A stretch of DNA of 64,000 nt. It comes from Muscardinus avellanarius (taxonomy: Eukaryota; Chordata; Mammalia; Rodentia; Gliridae). The translations under genes and the position numbers were made by a program. The stretch lies in assembly GCA_963383645.1 (NCBI GenBank), contig OY726559.1, positions 120,613,405 to 120,677,404 of the forward strand, written 5' to 3'. The notes under the pieces are model-generated. The model saw only the letters and a program-made list of their open reading frames with translations. It was not told where the DNA came from and searched no databases. Below are positions 1-11,280 of the stretch, piece by piece (position 1 is the stretch's first letter; each line of letters opens with the position of its first letter).

Positions 1-50
1 AGCCTCCCAAGCATGGGGATTACAAGCATGTGCCACCATGCCCGGCTTAT
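1..50 (-). repeat. SINE (B1-dID type), partial at window edge
   Basis: This is the reverse complement of the B1 5' end, ending in the complement of the GCCGGGC start. Only this end of the copy is inside the window. A second small fragment of the same kind lies at 84-116. Confidence 0.8.
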
Positions 51-250
51 TTTTTAAAATAAAAATAAATAAATTTTTGAGTGTCAGGATTACAGCTGTG
101 TGCCACCATGCCCTGGAAATTTCTGAACTCTTGCTATTTAATAGTCAAAGACAATATGAACAGTAGGGTATGATTAATATTTTAATTTTATATTTCAACT
201 CTGCCAGACTAAACAGAGGATTGTTTTAGATAAGTTAAAAAACATTTCAG

Positions 251-478
251 ACAGGTGTGGTGGCGCACGCTTGTAATCCCCACGCTTGGGAGGCTGGGAC
301 AGGAGGATCACATGGGTTCGAAGCCAGCTTCAGTTACTTAGTGAGGCTCTCAGCAACTTAGTGAGACCCTGTTTCCAAATAAAATATAAAATGGGTCTGG
401 GAGTATAGCCTGGAGGTAGAAAGCCCCTGGGTTCCACCCCCAGTACCACCAAAACAAACAAACAAAAAAACAAAAAAA
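251..478 (+). repeat. B1-dID SINE, full length
   Basis: A B1-like half (GTGGTGGCGCACGC with an internal GTTCGAAGCC B box) is followed by an A-rich linker at about 378-390. An ID-like tRNA half (GGAGGTAGAAAGCC, GTTCCACCCC, CAGTACCACC) comes next, then an A-rich tail. This is the commonest repeat structure in the window. Confidence 0.9.
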
Positions 479-485
479 ACTTAAG

Positions 486-672
486 GCAGGTATGATGGCA
501 TATACTTGTAACCTCAGTACTTGGGGGGGCTGACACAGGAGGATTACAGGTTCAAAGCCAGTTAGCAAGGCTTTTAGCAACCTAGTGAGACCCTGATTTC
601 AGATAAGAAATAAAATCAGGCTGGGGGTCTAGCTTGAAGGTAGAATTCCTTTGGGTTCAATCCACAGTACCA
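486..672 (+). repeat. B1-dID SINE, diverged
   Basis: It has the same two-part structure as its neighbour at 251 but more substitutions. The ID half ends in ACAGTACCAAAAG. Confidence 0.85.
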
Positions 673-1002
673 AAAGATAAAAAATAAAAATAAAAGATAT
701 TAGAGTTGATAATGTAGATGTACAAAAGTAAAACTGTAGAATTAAGAAATGAAGTCTTTGTATTATATTTGATATACTGAATAAATAATGCTTTTCCTGG
801 TGTTGCCCAGGGAAGAGGGATCCCAAGTCTCATGTATTCTTTCAAGTGCATATACACTTACACATATGCATATATCCAAGTCATATGTATTTATATATGT
901 CTGTCTGTCTATATCTCCAAGTGTTTGTGTGTGTGAGATACTAGGGATTGAACCCAGAGGCATTCTACTTTTGAGCTACGCTCCCAGCCTGATTTTATTT
1001 CT

Positions 1003-3418
1003 TTTTTTTAATTTATTTTTATTTATTTTTTTTATTGGTGCATTATATTCATACAACTTATTGGGGTAAAAGACTTGTGTGTATAAATATGTACTCATCG
1101 CTGATTTAACCCCTACCCAAATACCACCCCATTCCCTCCCCGTCCCTCCTTTCCTTGCTTGGCTTAGTGATTGACTTCGATATGTTTAAGTACATTGTGT
1201 GCTTTAGAGATTTTTCTCTTCCCCCTCCTTTCTCTTCCTTTAGGTTATCTTGTTTGCTCCTCTTTTCTCTCTAACTCTCACATATTAGGGAAAGCATCTG
1301 ATTTCTTATTTTTTGTGACTGACTAATCTCACTTAGCATAATGTCCTCCAGTTCCATCCATTTCCCTGGAAATGACGTAATTGAGTTTTTTTTGATGGCT
1401 GAGTAAAATTCCATTGTGTACATATCCCACAGTTTTGTAATCCATTCATCTATTGATGGACATCTTGGCTGGTTCCATAGTTTGGCTATGGTGAATTGTG
1501 CAGCTATGAACATAGATACACATGCATTAGTTTGGTAGTTTGGTTTCTTTTCTTTTGGGTAGATACCCAACAGTGGTATTGCTGGATCAAATGGTAGGTG
1601 TGTTCCCATTCTTCTGAGGATTCTCCATACTGTTTTCCAAAGTGGTTGCACTAATTTGCAATCCCACCAACAATGTCTTAGAGTTCCCACTTCTCCACAT
1701 CCTCGCCAGCATCTGTTGTTGTTTGTGTTTTGAATGATTGCCATTCTAGTTGGAGTTAGGTGAAATCTCAGGGTAGTTTTGATTTGCATCTCTCTGATTG
1801 CCAGTGATGTTGAGCATTTTTTCATGCATTTATTGGCCATTTGAATTTCTTCTTTTGTGAAGTGTCTATTTAGTTCATTTGCCCATTTTGTTATTGGATG
1901 CTTTGTTTTCTTAGTGTTGAGTTTCTTGAGTTCTCTGTATATTCTAGATATTAGTCCTCTATCGGAGGGGTAGGTGGCAAAAATCTTCTCCCATTCTGTT
2001 GGCTCTCGATTGAGGTTCTTGATAGTTTCCTTTGCTGAACAGAAGCTCTTCAGTTTCATGCAATCCCATGTATTGATTCTCCTTTTAATTTGTTGTGCCT
2101 TTGGGGTCTTATTGAGGAAATGTTTGTCTGTGCCTATGTGTTGTAGTGTTGGACCTATGCCCTCTTCAAGGAGCTTCAAAGTCTCTGGTTTAATTTCCAA
2201 GTCTTTGATCCATCGTGAGTTGACTTTTGTACAGGGTGAAAAAGTGGGATTAACATCCAATTTTCTGCATATGGTTAACCAGTTTTGCCAACACCATTTG
2301 TTGAAGAGGCTATCTTTTTTCCAGTGTATGTTTTTGGCCCCTTTGTCAAAAATCAATTGGCTGAAAGTGTGTGGGCTTGTTTCTGGGTCTTCTATTCTGC
2401 TCCATTGGTCTATATATCTGTTCTTTTGCCAGTACCATGCTGTTTTTATTACAATGGCTTTGTAGTATAGTTTAAAGTCAGGTATTGTGATTCCTCCTGC
2501 GTGGTTTTTGTTACTGAGAACTACCTTGGCTATTCTGGGCTTTTTGTTATTCCAGATAAATTTAAGGACTGATTTTTCTATGTCTGTGAGGAATGATCTT
2601 GGTAGTTTAATGGGCATTGCATTAAATCTGTAGATCACTTTTGGGAGGATGGCCATTTTAATGATATTTATTCTGCCAATCCATGAACATGGAAGATCTT
2701 TCCATCTTCTAAGATCTTCTTTGATTTCTTTTTTCAGTGTTTTATAATTTTCTTTGTAGAGATCTTTTACCTCCTTGGTCAAATTTATTCCTAGGTATTT
2801 TATTTTTTTGTGGGAGATCTTGAGTGGAAGTGTTTTCTGAATTTCTTTTTCAGTGGATTTATGGTTGGTGTACAGGAAACCTTCTGATTTTTTAAGATTG
2901 ATTTTGTATCCAGATACTTTGCTGAATTTGTTGATCAGTTCTATAAGCCTTTTGGTTGAGTTTGTTGGGTTTTCTAAATATAGTATCATGTCATCTGCAA
3001 ATAGTGAAAGCTTAAGTTCTTCTTTTCCTATTTGTACTCCTTTGATTTCCTTTTCTTGCCTTATTGCTCTGGCTAGAGTCTCTAGTACTATATTGAAGAG
3101 AAGTGGTGATAGTGGACATCCTTATGGGGAAATAAGAAGCTTCCATGACAAACAGCAACTGAAGGAATTCATGTCTTCAAAACCAGCGCTAGAGAAAATA
3201 CTCAAGGAGATTAACTGCAAAGAGGAAATGGGTAATACACGCCAGAACCAAAGAAACAAGAATTCCCATCCAGCAGACAACTAAGCAAAGAAGAATAAAC
3301 AGTATCTCAAACAGAAATAAGATCTTAACATGTTGGGAATTAAAAATTATCTCTCTATAATCACACTGAATGTAAACGGCCTCAACTCCCCAATAAAAAG
3401 ACATAAAGTGGCAAAATG
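1003..3418 (-). mobile_element. L1 retrotransposon, 5'-truncated with inverted 5' segment (twin priming)
   Basis: From about 1003 to 3121 this is minus-sense L1: a poly(A)-derived T run, the 3' UTR, and the C-terminal part of ORF2 read from 3125 down to 1271. ORF2 is open for roughly 617 codons here. It includes the reverse transcriptase FADD active-site motif at about 2990-3001 and the C-terminal Cys/His-rich region (HCWWDC). From 3121 to 3418 orientation flips: the end of ORF1 (stop at 3284), a 45-bp spacer and the start of ORF2 (Met at 3330, ITLNVNGLNSPIKRHK) read on the + strand. The target duplication gattttatttct lies at 991-1002 and 3419-3430. The long open frame suggests a fairly recent insertion. 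It cannot encode a complete ORF2. Confidence 0.93.
1271..3125 (-). pseudogene. L1 ORF2 C-terminal fragment (reverse transcriptase end to stop)
   Basis: This is the 3' part of L1 ORF2, the endonuclease/reverse transcriptase of LINE-1. The visible order is the end of the RT palm (FADD, then ILYLENPT), the thumb/connection region, and a C-terminal domain with [17 protein letters not shown]. The frame ends at LSLICES and a stop. The N-terminal endonuclease and first RT motifs are lost at the inversion breakpoint near 3121. An internal Met would give a 572-residue frame, but there is no reason to think it is translated. It is a transposon fragment, not a host gene. Confidence 0.9.
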
Positions 3419-3992
3419 GATTTTATTTCTTATTTGGAAACCGGGTCTCACTAGGTTGATTCGAGTCTCACTATTTGCTGAGGCTGTCCTTGGACCTGTG
3501 ATCCTCCTGTCTCAGCCTCCCGAGTACAGGGATTACAGGCCTGCGCCACCACGCCTGGCTCTAAGTTCCTTATTTTGAGGATATATTTTATGCATATAAT
3601 GGGGATGGATATATTAGGATACCCTAGCATGATTATCACTGAGATCAGGGGCTTGAAGTCCTCAAAGGGGAGGTCCACCTCGACTCAGGCTGGAGGGTCC
3701 TGGATGTTATGACAGAAAATAATTTAAGGATGGTCACAGTGAGGCACAGATTGCTTTTACTGAGAGAGGGAAGAGTGCAGGCACTGAAGAGGAGTACACT
3801 AGGAGCATCTTATTTAGGGCTATTTATAATGCAGAAATCAGTATAGGAACATGAGCTAAAAGAATGTTTTTGGTTCTCCTTTGTGTTGGACACTGCATAT
3901 ATCAATTATTACCTAGTAGGGGTTGTGTTCTTCTTTGTTCTTAGTGAAAAATATCTAATAATTTCCTCATCGGGTTTTTTTTTTTTTTTTTG

Positions 3993-4035
3993 TGGTGGTG
4001 GTGGTGGTGGTGGTGGTGGTGGTGGTGGTGGTGGT

Positions 4036-4079
<44 letters not shown>

Positions 4080-4366
4080 TGTTACTGAGGATTTAGCCCA
4101 GGAGCATTCTCATTTTATTTTGAAACCAGGTCTAAGTTATGGAGGTGGTGGTGGTGGTGGTGGTGGTGGTGGTGGTGTGTGTGTGTGTGTGTGTGTGTGT
4201 GATGTTACTGAGGATTTAGCCCAGGAGCATTCTCATTTTATTTTGAAACCAGGTCTAAGTTATGGAGGACCTCACTAAGTTGCTGGGGTTGGCTATAAAC
4301 CTGTGATCCTCCTGTCTCAGCTTCCCAAATACTGAGTTTACAAGCATGTGCCACTATTCCTGTCTT
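3993..4366 (-). repeat. B1-dID SINE with expanded and duplicated (GGT)n(GT)n tract
   Basis: A (GGT)n run (3993-4036) and a (GT)n run (4037-4077) precede a 66-base piece of SINE (4078-4143). The same (GGT)n(GT)n plus SINE piece then repeats (4144-4266) before the B1 half finishes at about 4366. The two 66-base copies look identical. Confidence 0.85.
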
Positions 4367-4512
4367 TCAGGGTGTTGTGTTCTAGTACTACATTGATGTA
4401 ATATTGAGGGTTTGATCAGAAGTATGACACACAGTTGAAGTAATTAGATGATCTATGGAGAAGGTCTAATAATTGGTTTAATTATGCTGTTTGTGATCAG
4501 AGTATTTGAAAG

Positions 4513-4702
4513 TATTTTTTTTTGTGTGGTACTGGGGTTTCTGGAAGCCCTTCTACCTCGGGGCTACACTCTCAGACCTATTTTATATTTTATTTGGAAA
4601 CAGGGTTTATTAAGCCAGCACGGCTGGCTTCGAATCTGCACGATCCTCCTGTCTGCCTCTCAAGCGCGGGGATCACAAGCATGCACCACCATGTCCGGCT
4701 TG
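4513..4702 (-). repeat. B1-dID SINE, short 'GGGCTTCC' subtype
   Basis: It begins GGTACTGGGGTTTCTGGAAG and then CCCTTCTACCTC. This is the minus-strand form of a distinct subtype in which the ID-half GTTCCATCCCC box is replaced by CTTCCAGGAACCCC and the region between the halves is shortened. Confidence 0.88.
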
Positions 4703-4949
4703 AAAGTAAATTTTCAATCTGGACATTTAATGATGGCCACTCTTGTTTTGTCTTCATGACTCTTTTCTGCTTATCTTTATATCTTTTATCCTACCTCATG
4801 ATGACAAAAGCCAGATGTCCAGTTGTCTTCTTGCTCTGATTTTCTGCTTATTGAGTGATTATAATCTGGAATAACTACGATAGTAGTAATTACTATCTAT
4901 TTTATATAATATGGCAGGCAATAAGTTAGTATTTTGTAAACATCTTTTT

Positions 4950-5395
4950 AATTTTTTTTTTTTTTTTTTTTTTTTTGTATTGTAGACTGAACTCAGGGGC
5001 ATTCTACCTCTGAGCTACCTTCCGAGCCTTTTTTTACTTTTAATTTTGAAACAGGATCTCATTAGTTGCCCAGGGTCTCACTAAGTTGCTGAGGCTGGCC
5101 TCAAACCTGCGTACTGGGATTACAGGCCTGTGCCATTGCACCCAGTTTAGCATCTTCATCTTAGTCAATCTTTTTTTCCCCTTTTTTTTATGGTATTGGG
5201 GATGGAACCCAGGGGCATTCATCCTCCAAGCTACACCCCAGCCCTATTTTTTAGTACTTTTTATGTTTGAAACAGGGTCTCACTGAGTTGCAAAGGGCCT
5301 CACTAAGTAGTAGCTGAGGCTGTCCGTGAACCACAATCCTCCCATCTCTGTCTCCCGAATGCTGGGATTACAAGCATGCACTACCACACCCGGCA
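4950..5395 (-). repeat. Two adjacent minus-strand B1-dID SINEs
   Basis: The first copy runs about 4950-5146 and the second about 5168-5395. Each starts with a T run, then the ID half (CTGAACTCAGGGGCATTC), the AAACAGGGTCTCACT linker and the B1 end (GTGCCATTGCACCCAG; CACTACCACACCCGGC). Confidence 0.88.
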
Positions 5396-5890
5396 ATAAA
5401 TCTTAATCTAACATGTAGAAACCTAAGATTGGAATTCGGCTGGTTTATACATTTATTTTCTCTATGCCAAGAGAAAGACTGCTGAGTAGTAAAAGTTAAA
5501 GGGCCACTTGATAACCCCTTTTCACTGTAATTAAGAAAATGGTCATTCTGGGTTTTATTTACAAGTTTCTGAATTTGTTTTTATGTGAATCTTTCTTCAA
5601 GAGACAGGTTCTGTTTTGGCTTACCACATTAGATTTCTGAGTTTGTAAGTTTGAAGTTCAGAGCCTGGATTGTCTGTTCTTCAGAATAATGCTGCACTGT
5701 AAGGAGGGTAGGGGAGATTATGAATGGCTGCTGAATTTTTCAAGGCCTTCCTTTCTGTCCCTGCCATTAACCTTTTCGCTCAATCCTCAGCAAGTTATAA
5801 TGACCGCACTTTCCTTTAAAAGTATAGTTATTTTCAATTAGCATAGTTTAATAAAAAGAATATGGAATCCTAGATTGAAGAAAGATCAAG
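5396..5890. other. Unique intron 1 sequence
   Basis: I see no open frame, exon-like block or recognisable repeat here. Confidence 0.5.
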
Positions 5891-5891
5891 G

Positions 5892-5988
5892 TTAGCCAGG
5901 AGTTGGTGGCACACGCTGTAATCCCAGTACTTGGGAGTCTGAGGCAGGAGGGTGATGACTCTGGGTGCAATCCTCAGTACTTCAAAAA
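5892..5988 (+). repeat. B1-dID SINE with large internal deletion
   Basis: The B1 start (GCCAGGAGTTGGTGGCACACG) runs straight into the end of the ID half (GGTGCAATCCTCAGTAC). The whole centre is missing. Confidence 0.75.
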
Positions 5989-6069
5989 CAAAAGAAAAAA
6001 AGAAAGGGGGAAAAACTCAACATTTATAGCTCCAGCCCCCCCCCTTTGTTTGTCTTGTGGGCAGTGTTG

Positions 6070-6765
6070 TGGTTTTTCTGTTATTGACTAAGAAGTTACT
6101 CAGAATTTATTATCTTTCAAAGTTTATGTTTCTGTGGATTGACAAGGTTCCACTGGTGAGTTTTCACCTTGGGACTTTTCCTGTGGTTGTGATCAGATAG
6201 TACCTAAAGATGGAGCCATCTGAAAGCTCTAGTAGGCTGGAGCTCCAAGGTAATTTTTTTTTGTTTGTTTCTTGTCGGACAGCTCGGTCTTTGATATGGC
6301 CTTCCTGTCTCGTAGAGTACACAGGACTTACCTTATGAACTTAAGGTTCTAAGAGTTAGGAAGATGAACCTGCCAGTTCGGACTCTGAAAGTGGCACGGT
6401 ATCCTGTTAAAGTCTTAGGGACTTCCACATCCAAAGGGGTGAAGAACGAGTGTGGGAAAGTCACATTGCAGAAGAGCATGTGGGTTGAGAGGTTTTGGGG
6501 GGGTCATCTTTGGAAAAGTACTTGCCATGGACAACTTTCTTCATTGTCTTTCTGTAAAATAGATAAGAATATTCACTTCATAGAGTGGTTAAGAGGAATG
6601 GCACATGGTCAAGTATGTCATAGGTATTTGTTTGAATTATCATATCTGTAGAATAGTTGAGAATATTAAGTTTTATTTGGAATCATTGGGAATCAGTAAA
6701 TTATTTAAAGCCTCATTGTAATTTTGTAGTCTCTAAGTTGATTTACGCTGTTATTCATTTGGACT
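6070..6765. other. Unique intron 1 sequence
   Basis: No gene or repeat is recognised. A 95-codon open frame at 6364-6651 has no recognisable protein features. Confidence 0.45.
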
Positions 6766-6767
6766 GT

Positions 6768-7140
6768 TTTTTTTTTTTGGTGGTACTGGGGTTCCTGGAA
6801 GCCCTTCTACTTCCGGGCTACACTTCCAGACCTATTTTATATTTTTGAAAAACAGGGTCTCTTAGCCAGCACGGCTGGCTTCGAACCTGCGCGATCCTCC
6901 TGTCTCTGCCTCCCAAGCGTGGGGATTACGAGCGTGCGCCACCACGCCCGGCCTGCTGTTATTCATTTTATTTCTTCTTTTTTTTTTGCGGATCTGTTTT
7001 TTATTCTTTTATTTTGAAGCAGGGTCTCACTAAGTTGCGGAGGGTCTCGCTAAGCAGCTGAAGCTGGCTGCGAACCGCGATCCTCCTTTCTTGGCCTCCA
7101 GAATGCTGGGTTTACAAGTGTGCGCCACCACACCCGGCTC
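6768..7140 (-). repeat. Two minus-strand B1-dID SINEs (GGGCTTCC subtype, then ordinary)
   Basis: 6768-6954 carries GGTTCCTGGAAGCCCTTC, and 6978-7139 begins TTTTTTTTGCGGATCTG. Both end in the complement of the B1 start (CACGCCCGGC; CACACCCGGC). Confidence 0.88.
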
Positions 7141-7609
7141 ATTTTATTTCTTTTGTATGTACATAATAAAAAATAGCAGTTTCTGTATCTATGAATATTA
7201 AAATCTTTTAATGTTCTGACAACTATAGTTGAACTTTTTTTATTAGGTGTGGAAAGGAAATTAGATGCTGAATTCATTCCAGTTAAAAAATAAACCAACC
7301 TTTCCACAGTTACCACCAAAACAACAACAAAATTAATAAACCAATCCAAATTAAAACAAACAATCCCCTCCCACATATTTGACCCTTCCCTTTTCTCTCT
7401 CAGTGGGAAACACTAGGCACTAGGATGCCATTCTGCCAACATCTTATAGAATTCTTTGTCAGTCAATAATAGAAAAAAAAAAACATGGTGGGAACAGTAA
7501 GGATATACAACACATCAAAGCATCAGCTTGTATAATGCATGTTATTCTGAAACTACAAACTTAGCTTCCTAGTGAAAAACTTTTATTTACTTCTTCCTTT
7601 CTTTTACAG

Positions 7610-7668
7610 GAATATATATGCCCCAGATGTGAATCAGGCTTTATTGAAGAAGTAACAGATGATTCCAG
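7610..7668 (+). CDS. RNF115: RNF115 exon 2 (second half of N-terminal zinc finger)
   Basis: RNF115 is a cytosolic E3 ubiquitin ligase (BCA2/Rabring7) acting with Rab7 and in receptor and membrane-protein turnover. This 59-base exon follows CTTTTACAG and precedes GTATTG. It encodes EYICPRCESGFIEEVTDDS plus two bases of a serine codon. The CPRC pair is the second metal-binding knuckle of the family's N-terminal ubiquitin-binding zinc finger. The first knuckle and the initiator Met lie in an upstream exon outside the window. The translation matches my memory of mammalian RNF115. RNF126 is the close paralogue, but the residues after the finger fit RNF115 better. Confidence 0.95.
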
Positions 7669-7825
7669 GTATTGTACAAGCTCATCAATCACCTGAATGA
7701 TAGACTGGGAGAAAGTGCATGTGTGCAAGCATGAGTGTGCACAAAATTGCACATGCACACACACCTGAGGGGGCAGAAGAATGGGAGAGGGAAGGAAAAG
7801 AAGAGAGACATTTTATTTTTATTTT

Positions 7826-8033
7826 TATTTTTTTCTGGTACTGGGGATGGAACCTAGGGGCATTCTACCTTTGAGCTATACCCCATCCCTATTTTTTATT
7901 ATTCTTTATTTTGAAACAGAATCTCACTGAGTTGCAAAGGCCTCAGTAAGTAGCTGAGGCTGTCCGCAAACCACGCTCCTTCTGTCTCAGCCTCCTAAAT
8001 GCTGGGATTACAGTGCACCATCACGCCCATCTT
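7826..8033 (-). repeat. B1-dID SINE
   Basis: It has a full minus-strand ID half (GGATGGAACCTAGGGGC), the linker, and the B1 end CACCATCACGCCCATC. It begins about 160 bases after exon 2. Confidence 0.88.
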
Positions 8034-8475
8034 GAAGAGGGGCAATTTAAAAAGTGATATAAGAATGGGTGTGATAGAATGCACTGTTCCTGATTGGGTG
8101 TGTCATTCCTTGTAAACCACTATACCTGTATCAGAGTAAATCTGGTCACTTTTTCTTTATTTTCTCAGACTTTGGAGTTCTCTTAGACCACTGGTTAGTT
8201 TTTAGTGACCACTCTATTGCCTGAAGGTAAATTGCTGTTATATGTTTTTGGTGGGCTATGGAATATTTTGATAAAGACATCTAAAGAGGTAAACAGAATA
8301 TTCTAGCCAAGAAAACTTGATTTGTTACTCTGCTTTGAGGAAGCTTTGGATGCTTTCTTCTTATTAAGGTTATTGCTGTCAAATTTTTGCCATCTCGCCA
8401 CTGTAATGTTAATATTGTTAATATTAGAGTTTGTCATCCTTGATATTTGTTTTCATTGGCTTTAGTGTTTTTCTT

Positions 8476-8556
8476 TTTATAATGCAGGGCTTTGAACCAG
8501 GGTCCTTATACATACTAGGCAAGCAGTCTACCACTGAACTATGTCCAGCCCTCTCA
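8476..8556 (-). repeat. ID-like tRNA-derived SINE, monomeric
   Basis: Only an ID-type unit is present: the complement of GTTCAAAGCC and of the A-box-like GTGGTAGACTGCTTGCCTAG. There is no B1 half. It is a retroposed tRNA relative, not a tRNA gene. Confidence 0.75.
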
Positions 8557-9240
8557 TTGGCCTTAGTAAAGGGAAAATATTTCTTAAAGTGACAATATTT
8601 TATATTTCATTTATAGTAATATGAATAAAACTGTAAAAACCTAATTGTAGAATAACTGATATTGCTATTGACCTTTATCTTTTTGTCTAAACATATAATG
8701 GCACACTTGTTCCTTTGGGGCTCTCTGGTAAACATTGGTTGAGAAATTGAAGAGGTTCCAGCAGCTAAAGATAATCTGTAATCTCAGGCTTTTTAATCTT
8801 GTAATGACTTTGGGAATTTTAATGGCAGTAATTTCTTTACCATTGCTGTTGGCAGACTCTAAAATTGAAGGTCTCACACATCCAGGAAAAACTGCCCAGT
8901 TTACAGTATGTACTGTTAGTTTTACTTTGTTAATTGTTTGTGACTGTGTGTAAATGAGCTGAAGCTCCATGTGGCATGGAATCAAGTGTGGTATTAATTC
9001 TTAAAAGTTTACTTCTAATTTTGATTTTAAATAACAGCACCAACACTAAGCCTCTAAGATCAGCATGGCAACAAAAGTAGCAGTGTGTGTGGATGGCAGC
9101 AGACTTGGGACAGCTTTTTATCTGTGCTGTTTTTAATTGCATCAAATACATCAGGCCTGAGTACTCTGCATATGTTTGTTTAGTAGAGATGGAGTTGGTT
9201 GTAGTAGGGTAATTAATGGATTTATTTTTTTCTGAGTTTT
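8557..9240. other. Unique intron 2 sequence
   Basis: There is no recognisable repeat or exon. Open frames on both strands around 8665-8985 overlap and carry no recognisable domain. Confidence 0.45.
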
Positions 9241-9255
9241 AAAATTGTGAGCCTG

Positions 9256-9473
9256 CCAGGTGAGGTGGCGCCTGCTTGTAATCCCCGCGCTTGGGAGGCA
9301 GAGACAGGAGGATCGCTCAGGTTCGAAGCCAGCCGCGCTGGCTTAAGAGACCCTGTTTCCAAATAAAAATATAAAAAAAAAATAGGTCTGGGAGTGTAGC
9401 CCGGAGGTAGAAGGGCTTCCAGGAACCCCAGTACCACCAAAATAAATAAATAAATAAATAAAATAAACAAAAT
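9256..9473 (+). repeat. B1-dID SINE, GGGCTTCC subtype, with target duplication
   Basis: The B1 half ends AAGCCAGCCGCGCTGGCTT, a near-perfect hairpin, followed by AAGAGACCCTG. The ID half has GGGCTTCCAGGAACCCC and the tail is (AAAT)n. The 15-bp duplication aaaattgtgagcctg flanks it at 9241-9255 and 9474-9488. Confidence 0.93.
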
Positions 9474-9683
9474 AAAATTGTGAGCCTGTTTTTCTTTAGG
9501 CAGATAGTCTTTTCATATAGTTACCAGTGAGTATAATGATAAGCTACAGGATGAATCTTTAGCAGGGAACTATGAGTTCTGTGGATTCTATTCTCACTTG
9601 ACTTAATTCTTTTATTTGTGCCTCTTTAGGTGAAAGATTGTCCTGTATGGGTGTTATTTGTAGCAACTACTCAAAAGTAAAGT

Positions 9684-10097
9684 TTTTTTTAAAATTTATT
9701 CTTTATTTTGAAGCAGGGTCTCACTGAGTTGCAGAGGGTCTCACTAAGTAGCTAAGGCTGTCCGCGAACCGCGATCCTCTGGTCTCAGCCTCCCAAATGC
9801 TGGGATTACAAGTATATACCACCACGCCTGGCTGTAAAGATTGTTTTGAAAGAGACCAGTGTTTTATTTAATTTAATTAATTTATTTATTTATTTTTGCA
9901 GGTCTGGGGATGGAACTCAGGGGCATTTGACCTCCAAGCTACACCCCCTGTTCTATTTTTTATTATTTATTTTGAAACCGGGTCTCACTTAGTTGCAGAG
10001 GGTCTCACTAAGTAGCTGAGGTTGTCCATGAACCACGATCCTTTGGTCTCAGCCTCCCGAATGCTGGGATTACAAGCGTGTGCCACCATGCCTGGCA
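9684..10097 (-). repeat. Two minus-strand B1-dID SINEs (first lacking its ID half)
   Basis: 9684-9834 retains only linker plus B1. 9880-10097 is full length with (TTTA)n at its tail side and the ID variant GGTCTGGGGATGGAACTC. Confidence 0.87.
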
Positions 10098-10244
10098 TGA
10101 GACCAGTGTTTTAAATGAGCGAAGAAATCCTTCTCTTTAAATTAATGTTTTAGAAGCAGCATGATATTCCCTCTGTGAAGTTTGTATTTGTTGATTTGAA
10201 TTCTTAGAAAATTATGGTGTTTAGTAGTGAATTTAAAAAATTAA

Positions 10245-10838
10245 TAAGAGAGCCAAACATAGTGGCACATATTTGTAATTCCAGTATTTGGGAGGCTGAG
10301 ATAAGATTGCAGGTTCCAGGACAACCTCAAAAATGTAGTGAGACCCTCAGGAACTTAGTGAGACCCTGTTTCAAAATAAAACTAAGCCAGGGATGGTGGC
10401 ACATGCTTGTAATCCCAGTACTTGGGAAGATAGAAGGATTACAGGTTTACCGCCAGCCTCAGCTACTTAGTGAGGTCTTCCACAACTTAATGAGACCCTG
10501 TTTCAAAATAAAGAATAAAAAATAGCAGCCGGGTGTGGTGGCGCATTCTTGTAATCCCCATGCTTGGGAGGCTGAGACACGAGGCTCACACAGGTTCGAA
10601 GCCAGCCTCAGCTACTTAGGCTCTCAGCAACTTAGACCCTGTTTCCAAATAAAATATAAAATTCATCTGGAAGTATAGCCCAGAGGTAGAAAGCCCCTGA
10701 GTTCCACCCCCAGTACCACCACCAAAAAACAAAAAACAAAAAACAAAAAAAACCAAGAATAATAAATAGTGCTGGGGTTTCGCTCAGAGGTAGAATATCC
10801 CTGGGTGTGCAATCCTCAGTACTGAAAAGAGATAGAGC

Positions 10839-10875
<37 letters not shown>

Positions 10876-10893
10876 AGGGAGGGAGGGAGGGAG
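10245..10893 (+). repeat. Cluster of three + strand B1-dID SINEs, one nested
   Basis: A B1 half (10247-10383) abuts a second SINE (10386-10830). The second one's linker is interrupted by a third full SINE (about 10523-10755). The near-duplicated flanks aagaataaaaaatag and aagaataataaatag mark that insertion. A (GA)n(GGGA)n microsatellite (10840-10893) grows from the tail. Confidence 0.88.
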
Positions 10894-10966
10894 AACTCTT
10901 AAATGTACAAATGTAGTAATGGGCACTATCTGATGCTAAACATATATCTAAATGGGCAATTGTAGC

Positions 10967-11190
10967 CAGGTATGGTGGTGCACGCTTGTAATCCCAGCAT
11001 TTGGGAGGCCGAGACAGGAGAATCTGGGTTCGCAGCAGCCAGCCTCAGCTACTTAGTAAGGCCCTTTGCAACTTAGTGAGACCCTGTTTCAAAATAAAGA
11101 ATAAAAAAGTTGGGCTGGGGGTATAGCTTGGAGGTAGAATACCCCTGGGTTCCATTCCCAGACCCGCAAAAAAAAAAAAAAAAAAAAAGC
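10967..11190 (+). repeat. B1-dID SINE
   Basis: This is a full copy ending CAGACCCGC and an A run. It belongs to the subtype with CCCAGACCCGC instead of CCCAGTACCACC. Confidence 0.88.
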
Positions 11191-11280
11191 ACTTGTAAAT
11201 TTTCTTAAGCTTTGTAAAATTTCTCAGAACTTAATTGTTATTATTCCCTCTTCTTTGTGAATAGTTCTGTTACTGTTATT

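Larger units (their letters stand above)
933..3562 (-). repeat. B1-dID SINE split by an L1 insertion
   Basis: The ID half lies at about 933-1003 (TACTAGGGATTGAACCCAGAGG). The B1 half resumes at 3419-3562 (TATTTGGAAACCGGGTCTC to CACGCCTGGCT). The sequence between is an L1 that landed in the A-rich linker between the two halves. Confidence 0.85.

Noticed and set aside
1271..2989. 572-residue open frame as a host gene
   Set aside because: It is the C-terminal part of L1 ORF2 (FADD just upstream, HCWWDC near the end) inside a truncated, twin-primed insertion.
2853..3284. 143-residue + strand frame crossing 3121
   Set aside because: Its first part is antisense L1 ORF2 and its second part is the true ORF1 end. 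The fusion is an artefact of the inversion.
3680..3850. Possible LTR fragment (also 22450-22570)
   Set aside because: Both have an LTR-like feel (CTTTTACTGAGAGAGG; AGTTACTTTATTCAC), but I see no paired ends, primer site or duplication.
3883..4278. 131-residue poly-Gly/Cys-Val frame
   Set aside because: It is a translation of (GGT)n(GT)n and SINE sequence.
6364..6651. 95-residue frame in intron 1
   Set aside because: It has no domain, no splice or promoter context and no recognisable homology. This length is common by chance.
1..7609. RNF115 first exon and promoter
   Set aside because: No sequence encoding the expected Ala-rich N-terminus with the first zinc knuckle and no CpG-rich promoter is seen. 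It must lie upstream of the window.
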